This document shows positions 50,610 through 62,965 of a stretch of 64,000 nt of DNA, in pieces. The stretch is from Margaritifera margaritifera (lineage: Eukaryota; Mollusca; Bivalvia; Unionida; Margaritiferidae): contig JAQPZY010000953.1 of assembly GCA_029931535.1 (NCBI GenBank), forward strand, positions 402,001 through 466,000, given 5' to 3'. The notes below the pieces were generated by a model. The model was not told the DNA's origin, made no database searches, and saw nothing but the letters and a program-made list of their open reading frames with translations. Made by a program: the position numbers and the translations under genes. Every line of letters begins with the position of its first letter. Within the stretch, counting starts at the first letter, position 1.

Positions 50610-50708
50610 AATGATTATCTCCGCAAATTGCTTTCAGCGAAAGGTTTCCACAGGCGTAAACCGCGAAGAGTTGATAATGGTAACAAAGGGTCCAAGTCAC
50701 TGGAGAAC
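50610..50708 (-). CDS. Short Cys-containing exon upstream of LRR exon
   Basis: A 99-bp minus-strand exon with acceptor TTTCTAACAG before 50708 and consensus donor GTAAGT. It is phase 1 at both ends and has no stop: SPVTWTLCYHYQLFAVYACG followed by NLSLKAICGDNH. Three cysteines near the start of an LRR array suggest an N-terminal capping region. It joins in phase to the exon at 51208-51285 and to the decayed LRR exon. Intact splice sites may mean the gene died recently or that only its 3' part is damaged. Confidence 0.45.
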
Positions 50709-50959
50709 CTGTTAGAAACTAGAAACAAATGCAGAATAATGAATAAAAAAAATGTAATATACATTTCCCTGCGTCACAAATAAAACAAAAACGGAAATAC
50801 TGTTTTACGGACAATACAAAACGTTTGATAGGTTAATTGTTCAGAATTTATCATCATTTCAGAATGAAAGTGTTTACAACTGTCTGATGAAGAATCGTGA
50901 AGCATAAATGCATGAAGCTACTACTACTACTACTTCTACTACTGATAATAATAATAATG

Positions 50960-50972
50960 ATAATAGTGAGAA

Positions 50973-51022
<50 letters not shown>
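50960..51022. repeat. (AAT)n microsatellite
   Basis: About 17 AAT units. It lies in the intron between the two short minus-strand exons. A (GAT)n tract follows at 51090-51135. Confidence 0.9.
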
Positions 51023-51023
<1 letters not shown>

Positions 51024-51207
51024 GACAACACTAACAACACTCATGAACATGATAATAATAACAATGAAATCTATAAGTGATATTGGCAACGTTGATGATG
51101 ATGATGTTGATGATGATGATGATTACGATGATGATATTTGCGCTGTTGAGTATTTCGATATGTTTGTTCCAAGATTTCAAAGATAGAGGTAAAACCAAAT
51201 CATTTAC

Positions 51208-51285
51208 CTGATTCAACTTCTTCCTCGCTATTTGGAGATTGCTTCAAACCAACACACAATACTTTTACTGCCAAACAATATAATT
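51208..51285 (-). CDS. Possible short exon, phase 1-1
   Basis: 78 bp on the minus strand between acceptor AAATTTCCAG (before 51285) and donor GTAAAT. It reads LYCLAVKVLCVGLKQ then SPNSEEEVES with no stop. The hydrophobic start and acidic end could be the tail of a signal region and a linker. Phase 1 at both ends agrees with the next exon at 50708. It is supported only by splice sites, phase and position. Confidence 0.35.
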
Positions 51286-53090
51286 CTGGAAATTTAAAAA
51301 AATTCTGCTCAACTGAACGTTTCTGAAGGAAATTGTTGCGAATAAGTTTGAGTTATAACGGGAATTTACATTTATGATATCTCCGACATCCTTTTTTAAT
51401 TTTATGGTTTCGAGTATAACGATATGTGCACGGAATTCTAAGAAATCTTGGATTGGAATCTAAAATAATTACATTTATCTTTGGGCATGAATATATTGTT
51501 AAACATCGTCATGTAGCTTTGCTTATCCACGTATAACTTATACAATAGCATGCATATCAGCAAATTTAGTAACTCTGTTTAATGCTGTACACGTTTTCTC
51601 ATGCCTAATTCGCATTAAATTGTTCAAAGCACAGACCCAGACTCGCCATCCCGTAATGGGCCTATAGGTCTGGGTCTATGCTATTAATTCTACCAATAAT
51701 TTAAAGGAGACAGAGTGACTTGGACACATTATACGACTTATGATCTCGATCTGTGTTATAAGTTCTACTAATGATGTAAATTGAAAAGCGTGAACCCCGA
51801 TTTGCCAGCACATTATAATACTGAAGCTCTAAGTCTATGCTGTTCGCAGTTGCGTTCGCATTATAAAGGGAGATTATAGTAATCTCACTATGTTACATGA
51901 ATTGTACAGTTTTAACAACTCAGGATGTGGACAGCACAGGTGGTGGTGTTTTGTGGGCATTATCGTGAAAGAGATCGTATAAACTGGCTAGAACCACCGA
52001 CCTAAACACGGCATACATTAATCAGCCAGTCGGTTAAAGGAATCAAACTCGAAACCATAAAGGAGCAAATCAAGTGTGTTTCGTTCGAGCTAGATTGTCG
52101 GCAACATGTAAGCATGAAGAATAACCAGACGGACGAGCAATTTTGATTGATTGATTGGTACTTAACGGCGTATAAAGACAAGCAAGTTATTATCCTGCCA
52201 TAACCAAGACACATCACGGCGAATTTGGCACAAAAACCACCAGTTAAAATGAACCCCGTGGATTTTCGAATTATCATCCAAGGTCCAAACGATTTAAACT
52301 CAAAGTTTTGTTTTGTTTTATTTTTTTTAAAGCTGTCCTTACTCAATCGATTAATTGTTTTCTCTAAAGTCAGTATTGTCGAAAAAGGATCAAAAAGTGA
52401 ACAAAAGACTTTTATTGGAAACAGCTGAGTGGCAAACGTCGATTTACAGTAACCGCTGACAAACTGTCGAAACAGGTTTGATTACACGCGAACATTTGCA
52501 AAAGTGTAGTAGGTAAAACAACTGATAAATGGTCTGTTACAAGTTAAGAATCTAACACTTACTGTGGTCGGTTACAAGGGTGATGCCTGGCTATTTTTCA
52601 ATTACTCAATGTTTCATAACCTCGCCAGATATTGGTTTTGTAAGAAAACAAAAAATCAGTCTCCATGCCGATGGCAAAAGACAATCTTGTTTGATACATT
52701 TTTTATTTTTTAATGCAGTTCTTAATCTTTACATTAATTTTTAAAACTTTACTTTTAATTGGAACTGTATAGCCATGATTGTGCGGAGGTGCCGTTAAAC
52801 GCCGAATCATACGTGCTTTTCTTTGATCTTGGATCTCTGAAATTAAATGTGTCCTATGGAAATATCTCCGATGAATTTGCTTATCGGATATGCGACTATT
52901 GTATAAGGACTTATACCACGCTCCAGCTGGAAAAATTAAACTAAAGCATATGAATGGTGATTCATCCCACTATCTTCCCTAAGAACTACAATGTTGTGGA
53001 CAGAAAGACAAAACTTTACTTGCTGTCGTCGTTACGGCAGTCTACTTGTGTTTACTACGCTAGAGAACATTTTCCTTTCATTGAGGATTG
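51286..53090. other. Unassigned DNA, possibly old repeats
   Basis: The stretch 52140-52260 resembles 58880-58970 (a TTGATTGATT start, then AAATTTGGCACAAAA-like sequence), so both may belong to one diverged interspersed repeat. No gene supported. Confidence 0.35.
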
Positions 53091-53094
53091 GTGC

Positions 53095-53255
53095 CTACGG
53101 CAAGCACACGAAAGATTAGTGTAACCGGCCAATTAGACCAAAGTGGCTTGTCCAGACACATTACGCAGCCGACAAGGACTGGTTTGGGCGTCATTTGAAC
53201 CCTGCTACCCACTAATTGTGAATCCGGCACGCTCACCACTGAACCATTATGGATA
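53095..53255 (-). mobile_element. tRNA-derived SINE-like repeat with V-like motif
   Basis: Minus strand: box A TGGTTCAGTGGTGAGC (53246-53231), box B GGGTTCAAATGAC (53202-53190), about 30 nt apart as in a normal tRNA. Then GTGTCTGGACAAGCCACTTT (53159 downward) resembles the V-type motif of the SINE at 6640. The tail is not clear. Confidence 0.6.
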
Positions 53256-53379
53256 TATTAGAAGTCAATCAAATGCCATTTTCGCCGTCTTACGATGTCT
53301 CGTCCCATCTTTCTACATGCTGAGCGGCCATCAGAGTGACATACAAATATAACCTCTTATATAATATTTAACTCTCAGC

Positions 53380-53404
53380 TCTCTCTCAGAGAGAGAGAGA
53401 GAGT
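53380..53404. repeat. (GA)n microsatellite
   Basis: Short GA run preceded by CTCTCTC, giving a small palindrome. Confidence 0.85.
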
Positions 53405-53963
53405 TACATAAATACACAAGACAGAGTGCTATATATGGATCCTACAGGAGGATGAGTGTTAATATAGAGTGAAATAATATACAGAGAGAGAAAAACATAA
53501 TACAGGTTAGAGAATTTTTAATTGTGGTACAACTGAGAATCGCCCCCGGATCTCCGCGGGTAACGGTATACATCGCTTTGCTTGCAAGTACCAATCCCAA
53601 TACGTGTGTGTGTTTGTGCTTGCCTTCCCGGACATTTGCCACCAAGTCAATATCACATGTAATTGTAAAGAGTAACAAGCAGACACATAAACACAAAAAC
53701 ACTGTGGAGAATGACTTCGTGGCCTAATAGACCCTCAGTCGGTCCACCTGTAAGCCAGTTTAGATCAATAAATAACAGCTTTGTATCCGTTTTTATAACG
53801 TGTACAAGTATAATTGCTTAATTCTGTAAAGAAATCAACATTAATATGGATATAATGATTTCTCGACATGTTAGCGACTGCACATAAATGCGTCAAGCCA
53901 CAGAGTGGCTCAAGCTGTAATGTACACATGGGGTGTAACAACAAAAAAAGAGTTTTATATATA

Positions 53964-55012
53964 CAGTCAAACCTGTCTACAGCGACCAACCATGGGAAAA
54001 GGTAAAAGTGGTCATTGTAGACAGGTGACTTCTGGAGGCAGGTTCAGCTCTCAAACTTGGTTCATGACAAATACATGTTCTATGCAGCGAACAGCATTAG
54101 CATTATTATTATTAGTTGTAGTATGCTATCTGATTACATATATTTAGTTTAGGTATTTAGCAAAATGAAAAATAAAAAAATAATAAAACAAAAAGTCCCA
54201 CTTTAATCCATCATATACATTAAATCATCACTTGTCATAGAAACGGCGTCTAAATAAAATTACTTATTGTCAGCTTACCTGTGATTGTCAAATACAGGAC
54301 TGACTTTTTGTTAGGCCAGCTGGTATAATTGGGCATTTAAACAAGTGTTCATACTTCAAACAATTGATGGATTAGGCAGTTGCTCAAACACACCGAGATA
54401 AAAAAAACGGTCGGCTTTTGCGAGAGATCTTTGATGATTAGGAATGCATATAAAGATTCCTGCGGCTATTGTTAGTTGCCAATAAACCGTAAGGGTTATC
54501 ACAAGTGCATTGTACATGTATCTCTACTCATTTGGTGTGATTATACGTAATATCTGACACTCCGTATTAACGTTGTACTTAAAATCTGCCATAATACCTC
54601 GCTTACACATAATAATCTCTTATATCTGAGTCCCATTTCTGCTGTAACTACACGACTACTTTGTCCACTATCCAGCAAACGAATGTCTTCGATTCTCTCA
54701 TGTAAGGACAAAAACCACCTTGCTTTCGAAGCCGACATGTTGACACCTTTGTGTTTGACTGACAGCGTGACTGAGGTTCGGAATGTACAATCAAGATATG
54801 AAATGCTTGGAGCGGTCACTGCTGATACGCTCCAGTGAGCGCTTAAGGCAGGGTGAAACCAGTGTTTGGTTAGGAAACACCCGTCTGCTGACCACTGAAA
54901 GCAGGTGACCGTTAAATACAAGGCATTTATATAAGAAATTTGCCGGGGGAAATTAGAATGACCGTTGTGACCGGTAACCGCTGAAGACATGTGACAGTTA
55001 GGTCAGGTTAGA

Positions 55013-55015
<3 letters not shown>
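53964..55015. mobile_element. Tc1/mariner-like non-autonomous transposon
   Basis: A 1052-bp unit bounded by inverted ends CAGTCAAACCTG and, on the other strand, CAGTCTAACCTG, each flanked by TA. CAGT ends with TA duplications are typical of Tc1/mariner elements. The left end continues with TCTACAGCGACC and GTGGTCATTGTAGACAGGTG, a motif that by memory recurs in repeats of many marine invertebrates. Inside is a minus-strand open frame of 149 codons without transposase motifs, so the copy depends on another element. Its right end borders a (TA)n array. Confidence 0.65.

Positions 55016-55065
<50 letters not shown>
55016..55065. repeat. (TA)n microsatellite
   Basis: About 25 TA units directly at the transposon right end. 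Confidence 0.95.
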
Positions 55066-55066
<1 letters not shown>

Positions 55067-55154
55067 CGGTAAATTCTTAGTATACAAAGTCGGAGTTTTT
55101 TCATAGAACTACATGCTCACCTTTTGCAGTACAAATTTTAAAAGTAGTTCCACC

Positions 55155-55465
55155 ATGTCGGGATTGGACAACTAATTCATTTTCCATGGAACTTAATGGT
55201 AATAGATTAAAAAAAATAATTTCTTTATTAGATTGGCATACAACCTGCACATGATTCCATGCATAAGAGTTAAAGAATTTTGTAAGCCTTAAACAACAGG
55301 TGTTTTGAAGCATTTCGTTGCTCCTCGTGCAGCTCAATAGGCACTCCCTGGTCTGCCAATGGGTGCATTTCAAAATATTTAGTATTCCCCCCCCCCCAAC
55401 TACAAATAGACAGGTTCTCTGGCTGCAGAATAATTACTGCTCCGATACCTATACCGACCATCAAT
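55155..55465. repeat. Unknown interspersed repeat, copy 1
   Basis: Matches 56815-57275 in the same direction. Shared blocks include GACAACTAATTCATTTT-like, TTAGATTGGCATACAA, AAACAGGTGTTT, CAATGGGTGCAT and AAAATATTTAGTA. Divergence is roughly a quarter of positions. Confidence 0.75.
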
Positions 55466-56814
55466 TGTGTACACCAGGTATGCACTACACTAATTTGGGC
55501 TGTATTCTAAGCACATAAAACGATAATAAATGACACTTGGGTTATGCCGACAGATGATAAGAATGAATGTTGCTTTGCAAGAAATGTTTTCATGTTTATA
55601 CATTATAGATGTAGATAACTGAATAAATGCAGGGATTTTAATAGTTGTTCTCATGTTTTTCTTAATTCCCTTTGTGTCTGGCATGTTCATGTGCATGCAC
55701 GAAATATGCACCAATTGGCATTAAATAATAAGAGGTATCAAATTACACAACCCCCTGTTTTCATCAATTTCTGGTGCAAAGATGATATTTTGGATTCATA
55801 AAATGCCTAAATTTAGAGTTTTTGTTTACTTGAATCATATATTAAGTAGAGTTTTTGGCAGCTAAAAGGTTCAGTTTGTTTTGCATCACTTGTCACATTA
55901 GAAAGTTATGAATGTAAGGGTCTGTAACCAAAGGCCAAAATAGATGCGGCCAGACTGTCAGCTGATACTAACTCCTCTTGATTAAAGAAATAGTATAAAC
56001 AGTGTAAACTATCATTCTAGCAGTACAAAATAGATACTACAGTCACACTATAAAACTCAAATCATAAGCTACTAATTAAGGCCAAAGTGAAAACAACAAC
56101 AACAACAACAATAACAACTGAAAACCCAAACAAACTATGAATAATAAGACAAAACTCATCCAAAATAGAGTTTTTCATTTATTCTGAGAGACAGAGCTCT
56201 TCACACAGTTCCTAATTGTAATTTAAAAATTCCAAAATAAATGTACCATTTTAAACTTTAGACAGACGGTCTAGGGGAGGTAACTTATACACTCCAACTT
56301 ACACCTAGGCACAGAGAATTGTAAATTAGATTAGAAATTAAGCCATTTAAAAACCAGCGTGCAACATAACATATGATCAGTGTTATACTCTGTGTGACAA
56401 AAAAGATAATATGTTCATGAATTTAATATCAGGTCCAGTGATAATAGCACATACAGGAAAGATGTGGCTTCTGGGATGAAATAAGAAAAATGATTTTGTT
56501 GCGATGTGATACAGAAAATATTATTGGCATTTTAATGCAATATGTGCAAAAACGCAGTGAATTAAGGAGTTGGAAAAACACCGTTCCACCCTGCAACTCA
56601 GCCCTGTTACATTCAGGTAGGAAATGTAACTAAAAATAACAAGAGAATTTATATGGTGACCAAAACCAAACTCTACCCTTATAGTCAATTTCATACATGT
56701 CAAGAAGTTATTAAATGTGCCTGTGGTGCAAATAGAACTGCTCAAATGGATAATGGTGATGAAAAATCGTGGACATAGTTGTCATGGATACACACACTAC
56801 CCACACCCCTATAG
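55466..56814. other. Unassigned DNA between the two repeat copies
   Basis: A short CAA repeat lies at 56093-56120. No gene or family recognised. Confidence 0.45.
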
Positions 56815-57275
56815 GGATCGGACCACTAATTCATTTTACATAAAACTTAATGTTAATATATAAAAACAAAATTAATTTCTTCATTAGATTGGCATACAAA
56901 CCACACATGCTTCCATTCATTAGTGTAATAGACAGTTTTTTAAGCCGTAAAAAACAGGTGTTTCGCAGCATTTCTTTGCTACTCGTTCTTCTAAACAAGG
57001 TACTAACTGGTTTGCATCTAATAACATAGCCTCGCACTAAGAGTACATATGCTATTTTGTTAGTCGGAAATTAGATACAGGATATCAAAATAAAAGTAAA
57101 TATTTTGTTATCAACTATAGTACATAGATTGAACTTGATGAAATGTATAATGGAAAAAATTAAATTCATTTACAGGCCAATGGGTGCATCGCAAAATATT
57201 TAGTACTCTGTTTTTATTCACCCACTAATAGACTGGTCCTCTGACTGTAAAATAATGACTTGTCCGATACCCATC
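56815..57275. repeat. Unknown interspersed repeat, copy 2
   Basis: Direct copy of 55155-55465 with about 150 bp of extra sequence (about 57010-57170) in place of the segment holding the CACTCCCTGGTCTG stretch of copy 1. Confidence 0.75.
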
Positions 57276-57728
57276 AGTGAACCTTTCGTAGTACCTCCTT
57301 GCATCTTTTAACTATGCCTTGGCACTAAATGTAGCCTGGCGTGAGTGATTTTACAGATTATCTTGGAGAGGGTGTGAGAAACCCAGAAGGTGTAATAAAG
57401 TGGACTCCAATATAGAGAATATATAGTAACTTAGAGCTTTGATAACTCAAACAGTATTGCTTTGGCAGGTATCTATTTGCATTTACAACATAAAGTCTGT
57501 AAAAGTTAAATTGTGTGCAATTACGAAAGATTATCCTTCGCAAATGAAAGAAACGGGATTTAGGGTAAAAAGTCAATTTCTGATGCCTATGATATTTTCC
57601 AGGCTCAAGTTTCTGGGATCTGGCAAAAGTTTCTGTGAGATTTGCATTTTTTTATCTTTTTCTTTTCTTTTGCTTCAGTACGATTTGAATCAAAATACAA
57701 TCAAACCTTTAGTTACGTTAACTTTTAA

Positions 57729-58022
57729 CAGATACAAGTTATACACATTATATGGTGTATTCTGGGTACACTTTTACCAGACGTGAGTAAGATATACACA
57801 TTATTGGGTGTACGTTTAGGTCACTTTTACCAGATGTGAGTAAGTTATACACATTATGTGATGTACTTTAGGTTTACTTTTCCCAGACGCGATTAAGTTA
57901 TACACATGATGTGGTGTGCTTTGGCTTCATTTTTACCAGACGTCAGTAAGTTATACACATTATGTGGTGTATTTCAGGTTGAATTTTACCAGACGTAAGT
58001 TATACACAGTATGCAGTGTTCT
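57729..58022. repeat. 53-bp minisatellite, about 5.5 copies
   Basis: Each unit begins AGTTATACACATTATGTGGT and ends with a variant of TTTTACCAGACGTGAGTA. Units diverge by about 15-20%. Confidence 0.9.
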
Positions 58023-58344
58023 CTAGATAATGTCCTAATCGTCTATATTTGTTTCATCTATAGGTTACGAAATCATAATTCACTTTCAACCTTGTTATGA
58101 AATAAAGATTGCAAGATTTTTCCACTAGATTTTGACTTATATTTACATACCGCAATTAATCAAAATTAGCAAAAAATGTCCCAAAATGGTAGTAAAAAAA
58201 TATATTTTAACATTGTATGGAATTTATTGTTATGGGAACATTTACCTTCACCGCGTGAGCCTGACTGTGAGAGTATCCTGAATTCTGTGAAACTTTGCTT
58301 CACAGAGTAAGACATCAAGGGTAGGTTTACTCGTCTTAGTAGAA

Positions 58345-58450
58345 GTCAATGTGGCTAAGTCGTTGACATTCGGACTTAGAAAGGGAGGGACGTGAGTTCG
58401 TGTACCACCTTGGTCACAATATTGTCACACTACCATTGGCTAAGTCCTCG
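58345..58450 (+). mobile_element. Possible degenerate tRNA-derived SINE
   Basis: TGGCTAAGTCGTTGACA resembles a tRNA box A region, and GAGTTCGTGTACC lies about 45 nt downstream, like a degenerate box B. A CCTTGGTCACAATATTGTCA stretch follows. No ends are defined. Confidence 0.35.
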
Positions 58451-61400
58451 TATGTTTTTATTCGAGATACGAGAAAGAAGCATACGGCACTGCAAGAATA
58501 TGGTTATTACATTTGAACGTGTGCACTAGGCAATTAGCCTTGATGACACGTTCACAGCCGACTTCCTTTCGCTGTAGCTGGCGGGGATTGGGCAGGTTGA
58601 ATGGTCCACAATGAACCTGCTTCAAATTCGGGGATACTTTCGTGTTCTCTGTTGATTTAGGCTGTGGTCTTATAAACCTCAACATGTGTCGAGAACGCCT
58701 TTGTCAAGATTTTGGCTGAATTGACTTGGTCCCCAACTTATCGAGAAAAAACAATTACACTTCATCACATGTACACTATTAAAGCCATCCACCCACAACT
58801 GATCCAACCGTCTTACTTGAGGCCGTTTCCAGGAATAAATGTAAACGACTCCATGTGACGTGCCTATATAATCATGAAAGAAACTAAACAACATTGATTG
58901 ATTCATGAGATTCAATCGATCAATGCCAAATTTGACACAAAAGGCACAAATTGGTAGCTCCCACAATCCCTTCAAAAAGCACTGATGCCATACGGTTTGG
59001 ACTACACCTGAATAAGGTGAGTGTGTTAAGTATAAGACAGAGGGCTAAATAGGTTTGAAATTGTTTTTAAAAAATTATTAAGTGACGATATGAGGGGAAG
59101 AGTTTGCAGAAGGATGCATATGTTTTAAAGCCTTGAATTGGTTTCTTTATTAATGTATGTATTTTGACTTGTTGTGACTTATTTTTGGGTTGTAAACACA
59201 TTTTGTATCTATCAATTTAAATGTTTGTAATGACTAGTACTATACACATGTAAATCAAACCTAGTATTTTCAGACTGTCTTATAAAAATCATATAAAATA
59301 CAATTATTGAGCATTTTTGAAAATATCTTTCATTTTATACTACTATGCGACTTAAGATCGATAATTGACAGATGCCGCTCCCATTCAACTGGTATCTTAT
59401 CACAACTTTCTCTTTTGTTCAATAACTCTAGCATAAAAATAGAACTGTGCGTTCATTATAATCATATGATGCAAAACAAAATATGCAATGACGAGCGAGC
59501 GAGCAAGAAACAAAAATAGACAAAGAAATAAAGAAGCGAATACAATAGTGTTTCTAAATTATTCACGGAAGGGCAAATATAACCGTCTTAAGTAAAACAC
59601 GGGTCGAGTCCATCTTACATTTAAACAGGGAATATATTGATTATTAGCAAATCAACACAATGAATTTCAGATAATCACGAGAACTTTAACCTAGCTGTAG
59701 TATTGTTATCAAAATGATTGTTGAGACTTGTGGAGTCTTACATCTACTGTCCCCTAAAGCTGGATCATACTATATTGTGTTTACTGTAATATTTACATAC
59801 ATACTCACAATGGTGACCTGTAGTGGATAAGGTGGCAGAGTCAATGGCTTGCATCAAATAATTAAGAAACAAAAAGTACGAAAATAATTTTAAACAGTGG
59901 CAAGACTTTAGTTATTCGCGTTTGTTGTTGCTAGTAGAAAGGTTAAATACTAGCAATAAGTAACTAACTTCTCTCTCCTTAATCAAAATCAGAGGAAGTA
60001 ATCTATCTGCAATAAATATAAATTGCTTTTGAAACCTATTCAGTCCACATTCATTTTCATAGGAGTTCAGTCTATGCTTGTTCATTCAATAACTCAATCA
60101 CTCAAGAAAATGGAAGTTCAATCTATAACTCACTCACTCAAGCAAAATATATCACGATTATTTGACTCTATAACTTTACATTACCAAAAGCGCCGATTGA
60201 GAAAATCCGATTCTGTCTCGAACTGAAGTCTTATATTTGAGAGAGCACTGAGTAATGGGGTAATAAATCAAAGAATCCGTTTAGGTGGGTGTGGTGCATT
60301 TTTTACCGTTCGTCATTTGACGGTAAACAGATACAGTTTTGTCATAAAGTCTAAATCTTTTCATCCTTGTTCTTTGATTGTAAAGACAAAACTAACATGT
60401 AATATCTAAGTAGCATGTAAGTTCCACATACAATAATGTAAAAACTGAAAATGCTTATTCTGGCTCCAACTTGTCAGTTAAGTGGAGGAAGCGGCGGATA
60501 ATCATTTTCAGTTTCAAATTCCTGCTACAAGGATTGAAATTGGTACCCTCAAATAACTCAGTTACTATATTCGTACCAGATATCGAATCTGGATCCGGAA
60601 ATATACAGAGCGATGCATTTCGAGGGTTTATCCTTGATAATTATTCATGTGGTCAAGCCCTCCTGGCTCTAACCCGTCACATTGACGTAGGAATGGCTAC
60701 TAAACTACTGTTGGTTATCAGGACAAGGTGCCTCAGCATAAATAGGCATTACCTAACCTTGGTGATTACTTCCGTGTCTAGTCGACAAGTATTCGTACGC
60801 GTATTGAATGAATGGGAATTCAATGGGATACATTTTTAATTAAAAAGACATCCATCGTTTATCAACATGTTTTCCATCGTTTATTTACGATCGTGTCAAG
60901 AAATGCACGATTTCATGTTGTATGCACAGTGTATGACCCCATTGTGCTTGCCGCTTTTGAAACTTAGTTTTGACCTACAATCTGCATCAGCGGCTACACA
61001 TTCTCTTCTAGCTCTGATTTTACCCGTATATGGAATTTTTCATGATGAGTAATTTTGTTGGAAATTTGTTCGTTCTTGGTTCACATTCTCGTTAATTAAA
61101 GTAATATTTGGAACCCATTTGGAACCTAATTATATGTGAAATATCTGCGATTATGTTAATATAGGTACGATATGAAGAAATACAAATCGAGATTTAGGGA
61201 TTTTTGCGCGTTGCTTGAAGGGTTGTGGTGTGACTGTAAGGCTGGTAATCACAGAATGATCATCTTTGCTGTGCCAATTTTTTCTATGATTCGGTGACTC
61301 AATTCTCTGACGAGTTTGAAAATATATACTTCTAGGTATTTACGGGGTGTTTTATTTATAACTAGTGACTTCAAAGGTGTGAGCGCACATCCTCAACTGT

Positions 61401-62890
61401 GTCCATTCCTGATCCAACAGTGCATCGCATCCATGTCCATATTGCAAAACGCGTTACAAGTGTTGCAGCAATAGATATAGGATAAGATGACATAGATGTA
61501 GTAGAAAACTATTTTCATGCAAGTCTCTTTCGACTTTCTCTCATCATAAAATGTAGATTCTAATGTTGATTTAAAGCCCTAAACCGAAATTTATTAAACG
61601 TATTTCCAGTTTTTATATACAACATTGAATTTGAGTGTTTGTATTTATTGCAACACGTTTCTTTTGAGTGAAACATAGCAATTGCGACGAATATTCCAAT
61701 TATAAGTAACTTGACATTTTTTCATAGAGTTTCCATATGAAATAGGTGGAATTTTTTCTGTTATTTTTTGACATTATATTTTTTCTAGCTGTTACTTTCA
61801 CAGTTCATGCTCTTGCAACAACAACAATCAATGCAACATAAATTGCAACAACATATAAAACAACAATTACAGCAACATACTCCAACATGACCACTACAAC
61901 GGTCCCATCCAAAAAACCTTGCTCTGAGTCTTTGCCTAAGCAGAATAACATAGATTTGCTTTGTCGGTATGCTTGGCGATGATGAGGTAGAGTGACACAT
62001 TCTAATCGGATGGACAATAAAGCTGATGCAGGTATCTGATCTTGGAACTAATTGCATACAAAATAAAACTGTAAAAATACGTCCTGAGTTGGTACAAATC
62101 AAAATCAAACTATGGAAAACATTGGATTTGCGTTGCCAAATCTCTATCTTTAAGCCATTTAAAAATTCTTACTTTGATCACAAATTACTCGCGAATTAAA
62201 TCTTAATGTTTCTTGGTTTATGTCAAACTTTGTACAAAGTAAGTTGAAGGGACTAATACATGAGATCTTGAATGGGAAAATTGTATTTTGGACAGAATGG
62301 GGTGTACGGTAAGCATAATCAGGGAACAATCTGTTAACGTATTCATGCCATCAAATGGAAGTTTGGGTAAAATGGTAACAAATGCAATAGCATGCTAAAC
62401 TATACAAGATAAGGCGTCAAGACATTTTGTCTTAACAGTTTATCGTTTGCTAAGTGTCAACTGTTGTACAAACCTATAAACTTCTGCGATTTACAGAAGC
62501 ATCCTCATTTTGAAGTTTTCATGAGAGCAATTGATGTCTGATGCGAGGTGAAAAATACAGTTTTATCAATTGTTTACTCCTGGTGTTTACCAAGCGTAAA
62601 TGTTCTTGTTCATCAATGTTTTAGAAGCCAAGAATGTATACATAACTACAGTGTAGTGAAAAAGAAGAACGTTAGGGTTGAGACAAATACACTCTTCTCT
62701 TCTCTACATTTGACCTACAATGGTGTCTCTTACGAAATCAAACGTGTGAACAACACAATAGATTTTTCGACGTTTTTCTCAAAGGTCGGGAAATTCGAGA
62801 GGCCTTCATTTTTATTGCATGAACCATTCTTAGTCATGTGAACTATCCCTAGGTTTTATGTAGCTCTTTCTTTCTCTCTCTCTCGATCGA
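58451..62890. other. Unassigned AT-rich DNA
   Basis: The largest open frame is about 122 codons (60471-60839, plus) and has no recognised domain, splice context or repeats. No RNA gene or mobile element could be supported here. Confidence 0.4.
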
Positions 62891-62897
62891 ATACATA

Positions 62898-62964
<67 letters not shown>
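62891..62964. repeat. (TA)n microsatellite
   Basis: About 36 TA units with a few interruptions, preceded by a short (TC)n run. Confidence 0.95.

Positions 62965-62965
<1 letters not shown>

Noticed and set aside
52002..52346. 114-codon minus-strand frame
   Set aside because: Partly shared with sequence near 58.9 kb, so more likely a repeat than a gene; no domain.
52759..52944. 61-codon plus-strand frame
   Set aside because: Reads protein-like but is isolated, with no splice context or relatives recognised.
60471..60839. 122-codon plus-strand frame
   Set aside because: No ATG-based start evidence, domain or repeat; within chance expectation for this amount of DNA.
62548..62841. 97-codon plus-strand frame
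   Set aside because: No domain, splice sites or homologous copy in the window.
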